Source of the DNA: Mangrovicoccus algicola
GTDB taxonomy: Bacteria > Pseudomonadota > Alphaproteobacteria > Rhodobacterales > Rhodobacteraceae
Length of the DNA: 36,668 nucleotides
Direction of reading: 5' to 3'
NCBI RefSeq assembly: GCF_014903745.1
Contig: NZ_JACVXA010000049.1
Span: 1-36,668 of the forward strand
Every line of letters starts with the position of its first letter. Positions within the stretch are counted from its first letter, which is position 1. Below the pieces are notes generated by a model. The model saw only the letters and a list, made by a program, of their open reading frames with translations, did no database searches and was not told where the DNA came from. The position numbers were made by a program, and so were the translations under genes. Of this stretch, positions 23,808-32,481 are shown piece by piece.

Positions 23808-24844
23808 CCGGCCAGCACCCGGTCGAACTTGGCCTGCCACTCGGCGCGGTGGGCGTTGATGTAATCCCAGTCGAAATCGACGAGGCTGTCGACCTGGCCG
23901 CCGGTGATGACCTTGTCCTTGACGTCATCGGGCATGGTCACGTCCTTGACGGTCGGCGAGTAATAGACCTCGCGCGCATAGGCGACCATGACCTCCTCGC
24001 TGAGATGCAGGTTGATCCATTCCTCGGCCAGCTTCTGGTTCCGCGTGCCCTCGGTGATGCAGGCGACGTTCATGGTCACGGCCATGCCTTCCTCGGGCTC
24101 GGCGATCATGCAGTCGGAATTGCGGGTCTCCTTGTATTTCTGGGTGAAGGAGGCGAATTCCACCGACAGGTCGGCGACGTTCTGGTCGATCATGTCGTAA
24201 AGCTGCGCCTGCGAGGACTGGATCCCGGCAAAGGGCTTCAGCTCGGCGACCTTCGCCAGCACCTTGTCGAATTCGTCGATGCCGTAGCCGAAGGATTTCG
24301 CGGTCATCATCAGCGCCGAGATGCCTTCGGCGCCCAGCCCGTTCGGCCAGGCGATGCGGCCCTTCCATTCAGGGTTCCACATGTCCTTCCAGGAGGTCAC
24401 CGGCGTCTGGGCGGCGGTGCCGTCATAGACCACGGTGCAGGGGTTGAAGGCCACGCCGTAGCCGCCCTTCTGCGCCAGCGGATAGAGCGCGTCGAACCGT
24501 TCCACCGCGCCGGTCGGCGCCTGGGTCACGCCATCGGCCACGGCCTGGCGGCTCTCGTAGATGTTCAGGTAGAGCACGTCGAAGCTGGGGCGGCCGCGCT
24601 CGGCATAGGCGCGCGCGCGGCGGTCGGTGGTGCCGCCCAGCACATAGCTGATCTTGCAGCCGTATTTCTCGACCAGCTTGGGCTCGATGAATTCCTTGAC
24701 GATCTTTTCCTGCGCGCCGCCCCAGATGCCGACGACCAGCTCGTCGCCGGGCTTGGGCTGGGCAAAGGCGGGGCGGATGATGCTGGCGGGCGCGGCAAGC
24801 GCGGCAAGGCCGAGGCCGGTGAACTGACGGCGGTTGAGGGTCAT
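23804..24844 (-). CDS. ABC transporter substrate-binding protein, PotD/PotF-like
   Basis: 346 residues. The N-terminus 'MTLNRRQFTGLGLAALAAP' carries an RR-x-F motif and looks like a Tat-type signal peptide, ending near 'AFAQ'. The mature part follows the bacterial extracellular solute-binding type 8/1 pattern: 'DELVVGIWGGAQEKIVKEFI', 'FDVLYLNIYES', 'WKDMWNPEWKGRIAWPNG' and 'NQKLAEEWINLHLSEEV'. It delivers a polyamine-like or other small organic compound to the fused permease. AGGAG precedes the ATG at 24844, and 39 nt separate it from the ATPase stop. The exact ligand is not deducible. Confidence 0.92.
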   Translation of the reverse strand: MTLNRRQFTGLGLAALAAPASIIRPAFAQPKPGDELVVGIWGGAQEKIVKEFIEPKLVEKYGCKISYVLGGTTDRRARAYAERGRPSFDVLYLNIYESRQAVADGVTQAPTGAVERFDALYPLAQKGGYGVAFNPCTVVYDGTAAQTPVTSWKDMWNPEWKGRIAWPNGLGAEGISALMMTAKSFGYGIDEFDKVLAKVAELKPFAGIQSSQAQLYDMIDQNVADLSVEFASFTQKYKETRNSDCMIAEPEEGMAVTMNVACITEGTRNQKLAEEWINLHLSEEVMVAYAREVYYSPTVKDVTMPDDVKDKVITGGQVDSLVDFDWDYINAHRAEWQAKFDRVLAG

Positions 24845-24883
24845 GGGAGGTCTCCTGTCGGGGATGTTCTGGTTATGGGTCGT

Positions 24884-25948
24884 TCAGATGAAGGTGACGG
24901 CGCCGGGCAGCGCCTGGACTGCGATGCTCTGGCCGGGGGCGGGCGGGGCCAGGTCCGAGGGGATGACCATGCGCACCGGCCCGGAGGCGGCGGCCAGGTC
25001 GATCTCGAAGGCCTCGCCCAGATAGCTGACGGTCGAGACCGTCCCCGAGAGCGCCAGCGGACCCGACGCCTCGGCGGCCGGGCGCAGCCGCGAGGCGCGC
25101 AGCACCATCTGGGTCGCGCCTTCGGGGGCGCCTGCGCATTGCGTGCCCTTCGCGCGGAAGATGCCGGCCTCGACCTGGCCGCCGATCACGGTACGCGCGC
25201 CCAGGAACCCGGCGGTGAAGGCCGAGCGCGGCGCATCGCACAGCTGCTGCGGCGTGCCCAATTCGCTGACCAGCCCGTCCTTCATCACCGCGATCCGGTC
25301 GGACATGGCCAGGGCTTCCTGCTGGTCATGGGTGACGAAAAGAGTGGTGATGCCCAGCCGCTGCTGCAGTGCACGGATCTCGTCGCGCATCTCGGCGCGC
25401 AGATTGGCATCGAGGTTGGAGAGCGGCTCGTCCAGAAGCAGCACCTCGGGCTCGATCACCAGCGCGCGGGCCAGGGCGACGCGCTGCTGCTGCCCGCCCG
25501 AGAGGTTGCCGGGCAGCCGTCCGGCGAAGGCGCCCAGCCCCACGGTCTCCAGCGCGGCCTTCGCGCGCTCCTGGCGTTCGGCGCGGGAAATGTTGCGCAT
25601 CCGCAGCCCATAGCCCACGTTTTCCAGCGCCGAGAGATGCGGAAACAGCGCGTAGGACTGGAAGACCACGCCGATATTGCGCTTATGCGCCGGCTTGCGG
25701 GTGATGTCGCGGCCGTTGAGCATGACATGGCCGGAAACGGGGGGCACGAAGCCCGCGATCATCCGCAGCGTCGTCGACTTGCCGCAGCCCGACGGGCCCA
25801 GCAGCGACAGCAGCTCGCCTTCGGCGATTTCCAGCGTCAGGCTGTCGACGGCGACGGACTTGCCATAGGCGATGGTGACGTCGTCGATCAGCAGATAGCC
25901 GCGCCGGCCTTGGGACGGGTCGGGAACGGGGCGGGCGGTGGCGGACAT
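24884..25948 (-). CDS. ABC transporter ATPase, PotA-like with TOBE domain
   Basis: 354 residues. The nucleotide-binding domain occupies about 18-255: Walker A 'GPSGCGKS' at 51-58, Q-loop 'VVFQSYALFPHLS', signature 'LSGGQQQRVALARAL', Walker B 'VLLLDEPLSNLDANL', switch 'FVTHDQQEAL'. A C-terminal TOBE domain (about 275-354) follows, as in the PotA/FbpC group. The ATG at 25948 has AAGGAAAG about 10 bp upstream; an ATG at 25984 would add 12 residues without a ribosome site. It is the first gene of the three-gene importer operon. An AT-rich stretch at 25998-26040 with TAAAAT on the minus strand may hold its promoter. Confidence 0.94.
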   Translation of the reverse strand: MSATARPVPDPSQGRRGYLLIDDVTIAYGKSVAVDSLTLEIAEGELLSLLGPSGCGKSTTLRMIAGFVPPVSGHVMLNGRDITRKPAHKRNIGVVFQSYALFPHLSALENVGYGLRMRNISRAERQERAKAALETVGLGAFAGRLPGNLSGGQQQRVALARALVIEPEVLLLDEPLSNLDANLRAEMRDEIRALQQRLGITTLFVTHDQQEALAMSDRIAVMKDGLVSELGTPQQLCDAPRSAFTAGFLGARTVIGGQVEAGIFRAKGTQCAGAPEGATQMVLRASRLRPAAEASGPLALSGTVSTVSYLGEAFEIDLAAASGPVRMVIPSDLAPPAPGQSIAVQALPGAVTFI

Positions 25949-26072
25949 GGGCGGAGCTTTCCTTGCGTCTGAGGGCCGGTGCATGCAGCCATCATTCGAC
26001 GCCGGAAAAAAGCATCGATTTTAGCAGAACACGTTGCCTTTTTGCGAACGACGCCGGGTATCGGCGGCGGCG

Positions 26073-26840
26073 CTACCAGCTACGCGCAATGCCCAGACCC
26101 GCATAGATCTGATCGGCCGAGAGGGTCGCGGGACTATCCGCGGCCTCGCCCAAGAGCCTCGAATACATCATTCCCGCGCCGATTGCCCATTTTTCACTCA
26201 CCGGCTGAACGAAAACCGCCGTGATCCGGGCATCGCGCCAGCCCGCATCCGCGTCATAGCCGGACGCGCCGCCCCCCGCATCGGTGGAGAAATAGGTGTC
26301 CATGTAGTTGCCCGAGGCCCAGCTTGCGGCCGCGCCGATGCCGAAAAGCGCATAGCGGCCGACGGGAAACCAGCGCCGCAGGCTGAGATCGGCGACATGG
26401 CCGCCATCGGCGCCGGTCGCGTCCTGCAGCAGTCCCAGCCCGGCGCGCCAGCGGTCGCGCGGATCGGGCCCGCCGGTTTCCCAGGCGACGAAGCCGCCCA
26501 GCCCGACGGAGATCGGGATGTCGTCCAGCGCGCGGCCATTCTCGTCCTCGGCCTCCTCGCGGCCGAAGCGCAGGATCCCCGCCGGTCCGGCCTGGAAACC
26601 GGGCTGCCGGGACAGGTTGATGCTGAGGTAATTCGCCTCCAGCGAGACATAGCGCTGTCCGAAGCTTTTCCGCGCCGCCGGAACCGCCGCCCAGAGCCGG
26701 TCCTCGTCGCCGATCCGCGCCGGCCCCGAGCCGACGCCCAGCACCGCGTAATCGGGAAAGCCGGGCAGGGCGAGAAGCGGGCTTTCGGCTGCGGCCGGTC
26801 CGGCAAGCAGCAGAAGGGCAAGGGCGGCGGCGGGTCTCAT
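26073..26840 (-). CDS. MipA/OmpV-like outer-membrane protein
   Basis: 255 residues. The signal peptide is residues 1-18 ('ALALLLLAGPAAAES'). Alternating hydrophobic/polar strands follow, as in a beta-barrel. 'PDYAVLGVGSGPARIGDEDR' and an ending 'SADQIYAGLGIARSW' with a terminal aromatic residue are consistent with an outer-membrane barrel of the MipA/OmpV type (scaffold or stress-related barrels). The ATG at 26840 has GGAG about 12 bp upstream. It sits alone between the ABC importer and the cytosine-deaminase-like gene. The family call is moderate and no function can be derived from the neighbours. Confidence 0.72.
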   Translation of the reverse strand: MRPAAALALLLLAGPAAAESPLLALPGFPDYAVLGVGSGPARIGDEDRLWAAVPAARKSFGQRYVSLEANYLSINLSRQPGFQAGPAGILRFGREEAEDENGRALDDIPISVGLGGFVAWETGGPDPRDRWRAGLGLLQDATGADGGHVADLSLRRWFPVGRYALFGIGAAASWASGNYMDTYFSTDAGGGASGYDADAGWRDARITAVFVQPVSEKWAIGAGMMYSRLLGEAADSPATLSADQIYAGLGIARSW

Positions 26841-26888
26841 GGGCGGTCTCTCCGGTGCGGCGGGCAGTTCCCCGAGAAGACAGCATCC

Positions 26889-26911
26889 GGCAGGCCGGGG
26901 AAAGGCCTGCC
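26889..26911 (-). terminator. Hairpin after the cytosine-deaminase-like gene
   Basis: GGCAGGCC (26889-26896) and GGCCTGCC (26904-26911) pair perfectly around a 7-nt loop. The hairpin lies downstream of the amidohydrolase stop and before the outer-membrane gene. The tail on the minus strand is only moderately T-rich (TGTCTTCT), so efficiency is uncertain. Confidence 0.5.
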
Positions 26912-26953
26912 CGTCATCCCCGCCCGGGCAGGTCGCCGCAGCGACCGCGCCGC

Positions 26954-28294
26954 TCAGCCCCCCAGCCTCGCATAGGAGGGCGGGCGGCTGTCGGCCGCGC
27001 GGCCGCCGCGCAGCAGCTGACGGTCAGATTGCGGCCGCGCCATGACCTGATCGAGGCTCCAGGCGTCGAACAGCATCAGGTCGGCGGCGCGCCCGGGGGC
27101 GATCAGCCCGGCATCCAGCCCCATCGCCGCGGCGGGGACCGGTCCGGCCAGGGCGGGCGCGTCGGCAATGGGATGGTCCAGATGCAGGGTGCGCACCGCC
27201 TGCCGCCATGTGTCCAGCATGTCGTGATCGCCATAGGCATGGAAGGGATCGCGGCAATTGTCGCCCGCCACCGCCACCCGGACGCCCGCGGCCTGCAGCT
27301 CCGCCACCGGCATCACCCCGCGCCAGCGGGGCGTGCGCCCGGGCTGGCGGTCCTGCAGGTACATGTTGACCGCAGGCAGCGTCACCATCGTGATCCCCGC
27401 CTCGGCGACCAGCGCGATGGTCTCCGCCATCTCGGCCTCGGGCAGCAGCGCCAGGGAACAGCAATGCCCGCAGGTGACGCGCCCTTCATAGCCATGGCGC
27501 AGTGCCGCGCGGGCGACATGGGGCAGGGCGTCGGCCCTCATCGCCTCGTCGACATGCAGGTCGACCTGCAGGTCGCGGGCGCGCGCCAGGACGAAGAGCC
27601 GGTCCAGGAGGTCGTCGATATCGTCGAGCCCGTCGCCATGCGCGCCGCCGGCCGCCCGCGTGACCCCGCCTAGCAGCCCGCCATGGTCGGCGACCAGATC
27701 GGCGAGGCGGTCGCCGTAATCGCCGCGATAGCTGTCCAGCGGCACCAGCGCCACGGCCTGCAGCGCGATCCGGTCGGCCCAGGCCTCGCGGGTTTCGGCG
27801 AAGGCGGCCCAGCTGGTCTCGGCCTGGCCCTCGTGGCTGTCCAGATGGGTCCGCATCGCGGCGACGCCATGGGCCGCGGCCGAGGCCAGGGCGAAATCCA
27901 TCCGGCGGCGCAGGTCCGCATGGGTCCAGTGCGCCCGGCGATCGGCGGAGGTGGCATCCCGCGCCCCGGGATGCGTGCCGCCCGAATCCGGCGCCCGCCC
28001 CAGCGTGTGGCCCTTGTCCAGATGGGTGTGCATGTCCACCAGCATCGGCCAGACCTGCCGTCCGCCCAGGTCCAGCGCGGCATCGGCGGCAAGCGTGCCG
28101 GCGGGGGCCACGGCGGCGATGGCTCCGTCCTGCAGCATCAGGTCGACCGCGGCCGCGCCGTCGGGCCGGACCTGCGCCCCGGCCGGCGCGCCGCCGGCAA
28201 GCAGCGCGGCGGGCACGCTGGCCCGTGACAGCAGAACCCGGCCCCTGCCGGTGAATGCCTCTGCCGGAAGGGCCCGGCGCCAATCGTCGTTCAT
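26954..28294 (-). CDS. Cytosine deaminase-like amidohydrolase
   Basis: 446 residues of the amidohydrolase superfamily, closest in motif pattern to CodA. H89 and H91 lie in 'VDMHTHLDKGHTLGR', the catalytic Glu and His in 'LQVDLHVDEAM', His in 'RVTCGHCCSLALL' and the metal Asp in 'VAVAGDNCRDPFHAYGDHDM', the counterpart of CodA's DDxxDPF motif. All ligands for one metal are present. The ATG at 28294 has GGAAAG upstream; longer frames run into non-coding sequence. It is co-directional with the thi operon but 473 nt beyond thiF. A role in handling aminopyrimidines, possibly thiamine-pyrimidine fragments, is tempting but unproven; ordinary cytosine or creatinine-type deamination is equally possible. 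Confidence 0.87.
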   Translation of the reverse strand: MNDDWRRALPAEAFTGRGRVLLSRASVPAALLAGGAPAGAQVRPDGAAAVDLMLQDGAIAAVAPAGTLAADAALDLGGRQVWPMLVDMHTHLDKGHTLGRAPDSGGTHPGARDATSADRRAHWTHADLRRRMDFALASAAAHGVAAMRTHLDSHEGQAETSWAAFAETREAWADRIALQAVALVPLDSYRGDYGDRLADLVADHGGLLGGVTRAAGGAHGDGLDDIDDLLDRLFVLARARDLQVDLHVDEAMRADALPHVARAALRHGYEGRVTCGHCCSLALLPEAEMAETIALVAEAGITMVTLPAVNMYLQDRQPGRTPRWRGVMPVAELQAAGVRVAVAGDNCRDPFHAYGDHDMLDTWRQAVRTLHLDHPIADAPALAGPVPAAAMGLDAGLIAPGRAADLMLFDAWSLDQVMARPQSDRQLLRGGRAADSRPPSYARLGG

Positions 28295-28767
28295 TCGGTC
28301 TTTCCGTTCTTCTGCTCCGGCGGATTGCCGGAAATGTGGACGCCCCGTGGCCTTGCCCGGGGCGCGATGACCCGCATGACCCGGCTGGCCGCGCCCGGCA
28401 GCGGCAGGACGCCCGGGCCGCCATTTCGCAGGTCCCGCCGGGAGGGCGCCGGCCGGGGATGGCGACATGCGGGGCGCGGCACCTTCCGGCCGCCGGCATC
28501 CGATGCCCCGCGCGGATCCCGGTCCGCCGCATCCCGCCCGGCTGGCCTGCCGGGCGCTTGTTCCCCATCGTCCCATGCGCGGTTTCTGCGGAGTCATTGC
28601 CGCCACGAGCCTCGGACTTTCCGGCGGCATCTTCAAGGCCCGCGACATCGCCCGCCGGAGGCGGCAAGGGTCCGGGCATCCCGGGCGACGGCTGGTCCGG
28701 CCCCGGCCCGCAGGACGGGCGCTGCGTCTCGACCCCCGCAGGGACGGGCATCCGCGCGCGGCGGAGG
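28295..28767. other. 473-bp gap without a recognisable gene
   Basis: The gap between thiF and the cytosine-deaminase-like gene is extremely GC-rich. Open frames on both strands lack ribosome sites and family motifs. A plus-strand frame from about 28575 begins 'MRGFCGVIAATSLGLSGG' but soon becomes arginine- and proline-rich. No convincing promoter, terminator with T-run or structured RNA was found. Confidence 0.45.
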
Positions 28768-29724
28768 TCAGGCGAGGATCGCCACCTCGTCATGTCCGGC
28801 CGCCTGAAGCACCCGCGCCGCGCGCCAGGACCGCAGGCCGGTGGCGCAGGCGAAGACCACGCGCCGTCCGGCCTGCGGCTGCAGCCCCGCGACAGCAGCG
28901 GGGCTGCAGCGCCGGGCGCCGGGCACGGCCGGTTCCGGGGCCTCGGCGGCATCGCGCAGCTCCACCACCAGGTCGCCGGGCTCCAGATCGGCGCGGGCCA
29001 GGATGCAGGGCCCGGGCGCCTCCGGCTCCGGCGCCCCGTCGAAGCGGAAGCCCGAGACAGCCCAGCCCTCCAGGTCCAGCGTCAGCATCCGGCCCAGCGG
29101 CGAGGGGCCGCACCCGCTGAGCACCGCGATCGCCATCTGCGCCTGGGCGGCGCCCAGCATCGCCACGGCGGGCCCCATCACCCCCGTCTCCGCGCAGGTT
29201 CCGGCGCGCGGCGGCAGGTCGGGAAAAACGGCGCGCAGGCTCGGCGCCCCGCCGCAGAACCCGCCCGCATAGCCGCGCCAGCCCGTGACAGAGGCCGTGA
29301 CCAGCGGCAGCCCGGCATCGCGGCATAGGTCCGACAGCGCATAGCTGACGGCGAAACTGTCGGCGGCATCGATCACCAGATCGGCCCCGGCGATCTCGGT
29401 CCGGGCCAGCGCGGGGTCGATCCGCGCCACCAGCGGCTCGGCGCGGCAATCGGGGTTCAGCGCGGCCAGGGCCCGCGCCGCCATCTCCGCCTTGGGCCGG
29501 CCCAGATCGGCCATGCGGTAGAGGGTCTGGCGGTGCAGGTTCGTCTCCTCCACCATGTCGTGATCGACGATGCGGATCCGACCGACCCCCGCACCGGCCA
29601 GCAGCGGCAGCAGCGCCGCGCCCAGACCGCCCGCCCCCACGACCAGCACCCGCGCCGCGCCCAGCCGCGCCTGCGCGGCCTGCCCCATGCCCGGCAGGCG
29701 CATCTGGCGGTCATAGCGGTTCAT
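28768..29724 (-). CDS. thiF: ThiF-family adenylyltransferase with rhodanese-like tail
   Basis: 318 residues. The E1-like domain (about 1-235) has the ATP-binding glycine loop 'VLVVGAGGLGAALLPLLAGA', 'RIVDHDMVEETNLHRQTLY' (the Asp, Asn and Arg that position ATP) and 'GADLVIDAADSF'. A short C-terminal rhodanese-like domain ends 'VVFACATGLRSWRAARVLQA', with a Cys in the active-loop position. ThiF adenylates the C-terminal glycine of ThiS so that sulfur can be loaded as thiocarboxylate; the rhodanese part may supply or relay sulfur. The paired zinc cysteines of many ThiF/MoeB proteins are not obvious here. The start overlaps thiE (ATGA). It is the last gene of the compact thi cluster. Confidence 0.9.
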   Translation of the reverse strand: MNRYDRQMRLPGMGQAAQARLGAARVLVVGAGGLGAALLPLLAGAGVGRIRIVDHDMVEETNLHRQTLYRMADLGRPKAEMAARALAALNPDCRAEPLVARIDPALARTEIAGADLVIDAADSFAVSYALSDLCRDAGLPLVTASVTGWRGYAGGFCGGAPSLRAVFPDLPPRAGTCAETGVMGPAVAMLGAAQAQMAIAVLSGCGPSPLGRMLTLDLEGWAVSGFRFDGAPEPEAPGPCILARADLEPGDLVVELRDAAEAPEPAVPGARRCSPAAVAGLQPQAGRRVVFACATGLRSWRAARVLQAAGHDEVAILA

Positions 29725-30332
29725 CGTTGCCAGGCCCGCGTCGCCGCGATCCAGGCGCGGCAGCGCGCCACCGGGTCGGGCGCCCGGGCAATATCGGTGA
29801 CCACCGCCGCGCTGTCGGCCCCGGCGGCGAAAAGCCCGGGCAGCCGGTCCACCGTCACGCCGCCGATGCCGACCAGCGGCGTTGTCCCGGCCATGGCCTT
29901 CCAGCGCGTCACCCGGTCCAGCCCCTGCGGCCCCCAGGCCATCTTCTTCAGCAGGGTCGGCCAGACCGGCCCCAGCGCGACATAGGCCGGATCATGCGAC
30001 AGCGCGCGCTCCAGTTCCGCCTCGTCATGGGTGGACAGGCCGATGCGGATCCCCGCACGGGCCAGCGCGGGGAAATCGGCGCTGTCCATGTCTTCCTGGC
30101 CCAGATGGACGGCATCGCAGCCCAGATCCAGCGCCAGCTGCCAGTGGTCGTTGACCACCAGCTGCGTGCCGTGGCGGGCGCAGAGGTCGCGGGCGCCGGC
30201 GATCTGGCGGCGCAGCTCGGGCGCCTCCATCTGCTTGGCACGCAGCTGGATCAGCCGGACGCCCAGCGGCACCAGCCGCTCGGCCTCGGCCAGTGTGCCG
30301 ACGATCAGGTAGAAGGGGTCCAGCCGCATCAT
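29721..30332 (-). CDS. thiE: Thiamine-phosphate synthase
   Basis: 203 residues, TIM-barrel. The enzyme joins hydroxymethylpyrimidine diphosphate and thiazole phosphate to thiamine phosphate. Family motifs are '[20 protein letters not shown]', '[20 protein letters not shown]', 'GQEDM', '[15 protein letters not shown]' (diphosphate loop) and '[20 protein letters not shown]'. The ATG at 30332 overlaps the thiG stop within ATGATG. It is slightly short but complete. The pyrimidine branch genes thiC and thiD are not in the window, so this locus supplies the thiazole branch and the joining step. Confidence 0.95.
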   Translation of the reverse strand: MMRLDPFYLIVGTLAEAERLVPLGVRLIQLRAKQMEAPELRRQIAGARDLCARHGTQLVVNDHWQLALDLGCDAVHLGQEDMDSADFPALARAGIRIGLSTHDEAELERALSHDPAYVALGPVWPTLLKKMAWGPQGLDRVTRWKAMAGTTPLVGIGGVTVDRLPGLFAAGADSAAVVTDIARAPDPVARCRAWIAATRAWQR

Positions 30333-31087
30333 GCCAGATCCGCCATGCCGAAGACCGGGGTGGAGGCGGCGGCCATGTCGCGCCGCGGCATCAGCCCCGC
30401 GCGATGCGCCGCCCGCCCCGCGGCGACCGCATCCGCGAAGGCGCGCGCCATCGCCGCCGGGTCCAGCGCGCGGGCGACGGCGGTGTTCAGCAGCACCGCG
30501 TCATAGCCCATCTCCATCGCCAGCGCCGCCTGGCTGGGCGCGCCGATCCCGGCATCGATGACCAGCGGAATGCCCGGGAAATGGGCGCGCATGCTGCGCA
30601 GCCCCTCGATGTTGCGCAGCCCCTGGCCGGAGCCGATCGGCGCCCCCCAGGGCATCAGCACCCGGCAGCCCGCCTCGATCAGCCGCTCGCCCAGGACCAG
30701 GTCCTCGGTCGTGTAGGGAAACACCTCGAACCCCTCGCCGCAGAGGATGCGCGCCGCCTCCAGCAGCGCGAAGGGATCGGGCTGGAGCGTGTCGGCATGG
30801 CCGATCACCTCCAGCTTGATCCAGGGCGTGCCGAACAGCTCGCGCGCCATATGGGCGGTGGTCACCGCCTCCTTCACGCTGTGGCAGCCCGCGGTATTGG
30901 GCAGGATCCGGCGTCCCGCGGCCTTCAGGATGTCGCGGAAGGCGCCGCCCTCGCGCCCCTCGCGGCGAAGCGAGACGGTGATGACCTCGGCGCCGGAGGC
31001 GGCGATGGCCTGGGACAGGACCTGCGGCGAGGGGTATTGCGCGGTGCCCAGCATCAGCCGGCTGGACAGGTCGGTGCCGTAGAACAT
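30329..31087 (-). CDS. thiG: Thiazole synthase
   Basis: 252 residues, TIM-barrel enzyme that forms the thiazole phosphate from deoxyxylulose phosphate, ThiS-thiocarboxylate and dehydroglycine. The family shows in '[20 protein letters not shown]', '[13 protein letters not shown]', '[20 protein letters not shown]', '[20 protein letters not shown]' (Schiff-base lysine region) and '[20 protein letters not shown]' with '[12 protein letters not shown]'. It begins 3 nt after thiS. Dehydroglycine would come from glycine oxidised by the ThiO encoded upstream. Confidence 0.96.
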   Translation of the reverse strand: MFYGTDLSSRLMLGTAQYPSPQVLSQAIAASGAEVITVSLRREGREGGAFRDILKAAGRRILPNTAGCHSVKEAVTTAHMARELFGTPWIKLEVIGHADTLQPDPFALLEAARILCGEGFEVFPYTTEDLVLGERLIEAGCRVLMPWGAPIGSGQGLRNIEGLRSMRAHFPGIPLVIDAGIGAPSQAALAMEMGYDAVLLNTAVARALDPAAMARAFADAVAAGRAAHRAGLMPRRDMAAASTPVFGMADLA

Positions 31088-31090
31088 CGT

Positions 31091-31288
31091 TCAGCCCCCC
31101 TGCATCGGCGACAGGATCTCCACCCGCGCGCCGTCGCGCAGCATGGCCGCGGCGCGCAGCGGGCGCGGCACGAAGGCGCCGTCCAGCGCCGTGGCGACCG
31201 ATCCCGCGTCATGGCCGCGTTCCTCCACCAGCGCATCGAGGCTGGCCGCCCCGGTTTCGATGCGTTCGCCGTTCAGCTCAATCTGCAT
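31091..31288 (-). CDS. thiS: Sulfur carrier protein ThiS
   Basis: 65 residues, ubiquitin-like beta-grasp. 'MQIELNGERIETGAASLDAL' and the obligatory C-terminal Gly-Gly ('EILSPMQGG') that is adenylated by ThiF and converted to a thiocarboxylate. The gene overlaps the end of thiO by 11 bases, so it is translated by coupling, and it is followed 3 nt later by thiG. Confidence 0.96.
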   Translation of the reverse strand: MQIELNGERIETGAASLDALVEERGHDAGSVATALDGAFVPRPLRAAAMLRDGARVEILSPMQGG

Positions 31289-32219
31289 GGATCGTCTCCT
31301 CGGTCTCGATCATCTCGGCCGCCTTGCGCGCCAGCGCGGGGGCCATCAGGAATCCGTGGCGGTACATGCCGTTGACATGCAGCGCCCCGTCCCGCCGGAT
31401 CACGGCGGGCAGGTTGTCGGCGAAAGCCGGGCGCAGCCCCGCGCCCAGTTCCAGGATGCGCGCCTCGGCAAAGCCCGGATGCACCGTCCAGGCCGCCGAA
31501 AGCAGCTCCATCGCGGCGCGGGCGGTGACCGGCCCGGCATCGTCGCGTTCCACCATCGTGGCGCCGATCATGAACAGGTGATCCGCGCGGGGCACGATGT
31601 AGCAGGGGAATCGCGGATGCAGCAGCCGCACGGGACGGCCGAGCGTCACCTCGGGCGCCGCGACGATCAGCATCTCGCCGCGCACGGCGCGCAGCCCCGG
31701 CACCCTGCCGCCCAGCCCGCGGCAATCGACGATCCGCCCTTGCGGGGCGCCGTCGCGGATCGCCACGCCCCGGCGCTCCAGCCCGGCGCGCAGGCGGCGC
31801 AGCGCGTCGCGCGGATCCAGATGCGCCTCCTCGGCATAGAACAGCCCGCGGGCGAAGCGCCCGGCCAGCTCGGGTTCCAGCGTGCCGGGATCGGCCGGTT
31901 CATGGCCGCCTGTGGCGCGGGCGAAACGGTCCAGTTCCGGCGCGTCGCGCGGCGGCGCCACGACCAGCGTGCCGCGCCGGGTGACGGGCACATGCGCCGC
32001 CCACCAGTCCGCGGCCTGCTGCCCGGCCTCCACCACCTCGGGCGGCGCCGCCTCCCCCTCGCAGAAGGGGGCAAGCATGCCGCCGGCGAAATGCGAGGCG
32101 GGGCAGGGGGCGCCCGGCGGGGCGATCAGTTCCACCCGGTGGCCGCGCCCGGCCAGCTCGGTCGCGGTGCACAGCCCGGCCACCCCCGCGCCCAGCACCG
32201 AAATCAGATCACGTCGCAT
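31278..32219 (-). CDS. thiO: Glycine oxidase ThiO
   Basis: 313 residues, D-amino-acid-oxidase-type flavoprotein. The Rossmann FAD motif 'VLGAGVAGLCTATELAGRGH' is at the N-terminus. 'ASHFAGGMLAPFCEGEAAPP' and the C-terminal 'RPAFADNLPAVI.....HVNGMYRHGFLMAP' are typical of ThiO. It oxidises glycine to the imine used by ThiG. The ATG at 32219 is preceded by GGGAGGCGGGG, which is masked in a hairpin; a longer frame to 32282 would run into the riboswitch expression platform. It is the first gene of the operon, under the TPP riboswitch. Confidence 0.94.
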   Translation of the reverse strand: MRRDLISVLGAGVAGLCTATELAGRGHRVELIAPPGAPCPASHFAGGMLAPFCEGEAAPPEVVEAGQQAADWWAAHVPVTRRGTLVVAPPRDAPELDRFARATGGHEPADPGTLEPELAGRFARGLFYAEEAHLDPRDALRRLRAGLERRGVAIRDGAPQGRIVDCRGLGGRVPGLRAVRGEMLIVAAPEVTLGRPVRLLHPRFPCYIVPRADHLFMIGATMVERDDAGPVTARAAMELLSAAWTVHPGFAEARILELGAGLRPAFADNLPAVIRRDGALHVNGMYRHGFLMAPALARKAAEMIETEETIHAD

Positions 32220-32221
32220 TC

Positions 32222-32259
32222 CCCGCCTCCCTTGCGGCCCCCGGGACGGGGCAGGCGGG
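32222..32259 (-). promoter_or_regulatory. Shine-Dalgarno-sequestering hairpin of the TPP switch
   Basis: On the minus strand CCCGCCT (32259-32253) can pair with AGGCGGG (32228-32222), which lies in the ribosome site directly before the thiO ATG. No terminator hairpin with a T-run lies between aptamer and gene. A translational off-state upon TPP binding is therefore the likely expression platform. Confidence 0.6.
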
Positions 32260-32339
32260 AAGCCGGGCGCCCGTGTCCCCATGCGGGGAGCGGGCCCGGA
32301 AGGGCCGCCACGGCGGTTTGCGCGCGGGGGGCATCCTCG

Positions 32340-32449
32340 GGTCTTCCTACGCCGGCATCACCCGGGTCAGGTTCGAAGGGTCGCCGGACCCGGACATGCA
32401 TCCGTCGCCGGCCTCTCAGTCCCCGTGGCGGGACTCCCCTGACTTCGGC
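32340..32449 (-). ncRNA. TPP riboswitch (THI element)
   Basis: The minus strand carries the conserved THI-box parts in order: 'GGGGAGTCCCG', 'GGGGACTGAGA' (the CUGAGA pyrimidine-binding turn), 'GACCCTTCGAACCTGA' and 'CCGGGTGATGCCGGCGTAGG' (the diphosphate-binding arm and closing P1). All universally conserved stretches are present. It is positioned just after a promoter and about 120 nt before thiO, so it senses thiamine pyrophosphate and shuts the thi operon. Confidence 0.96.
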
Positions 32450-32453
32450 TGCG

Positions 32454-32481
32454 ATCCTAGCCGCCCCGGCGGCGCGGTCAA
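32454..32481 (-). promoter_or_regulatory. Promoter of the thi operon
   Basis: Minus-strand TTGACC (32481-32476), 16 bp and TAGGAT (32459-32454). Transcription would start about 7 nt later, right at the 5' edge of the riboswitch, which strongly supports the assignment. Confidence 0.7.

Noticed and set aside
21886-23928. 680-codon minus-strand frame overlapping the fused permease
   Set aside because: It is the out-of-frame shadow of the permease. Helices and EAA loops are in the other frame.
23696-25972. 758-codon plus-strand frame opposite the PotA/PotD-like genes
   Set aside because: Its composition is that of the antisense frame of real genes, and it has no ribosome site or recognisable domain.
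28575-29120. Plus-strand frame starting with a hydrophobic stretch in the gap after thiF
   Set aside because: The leader-like start is followed by Arg/Pro-rich sequence antisense to thiF, and there is no ribosome site.
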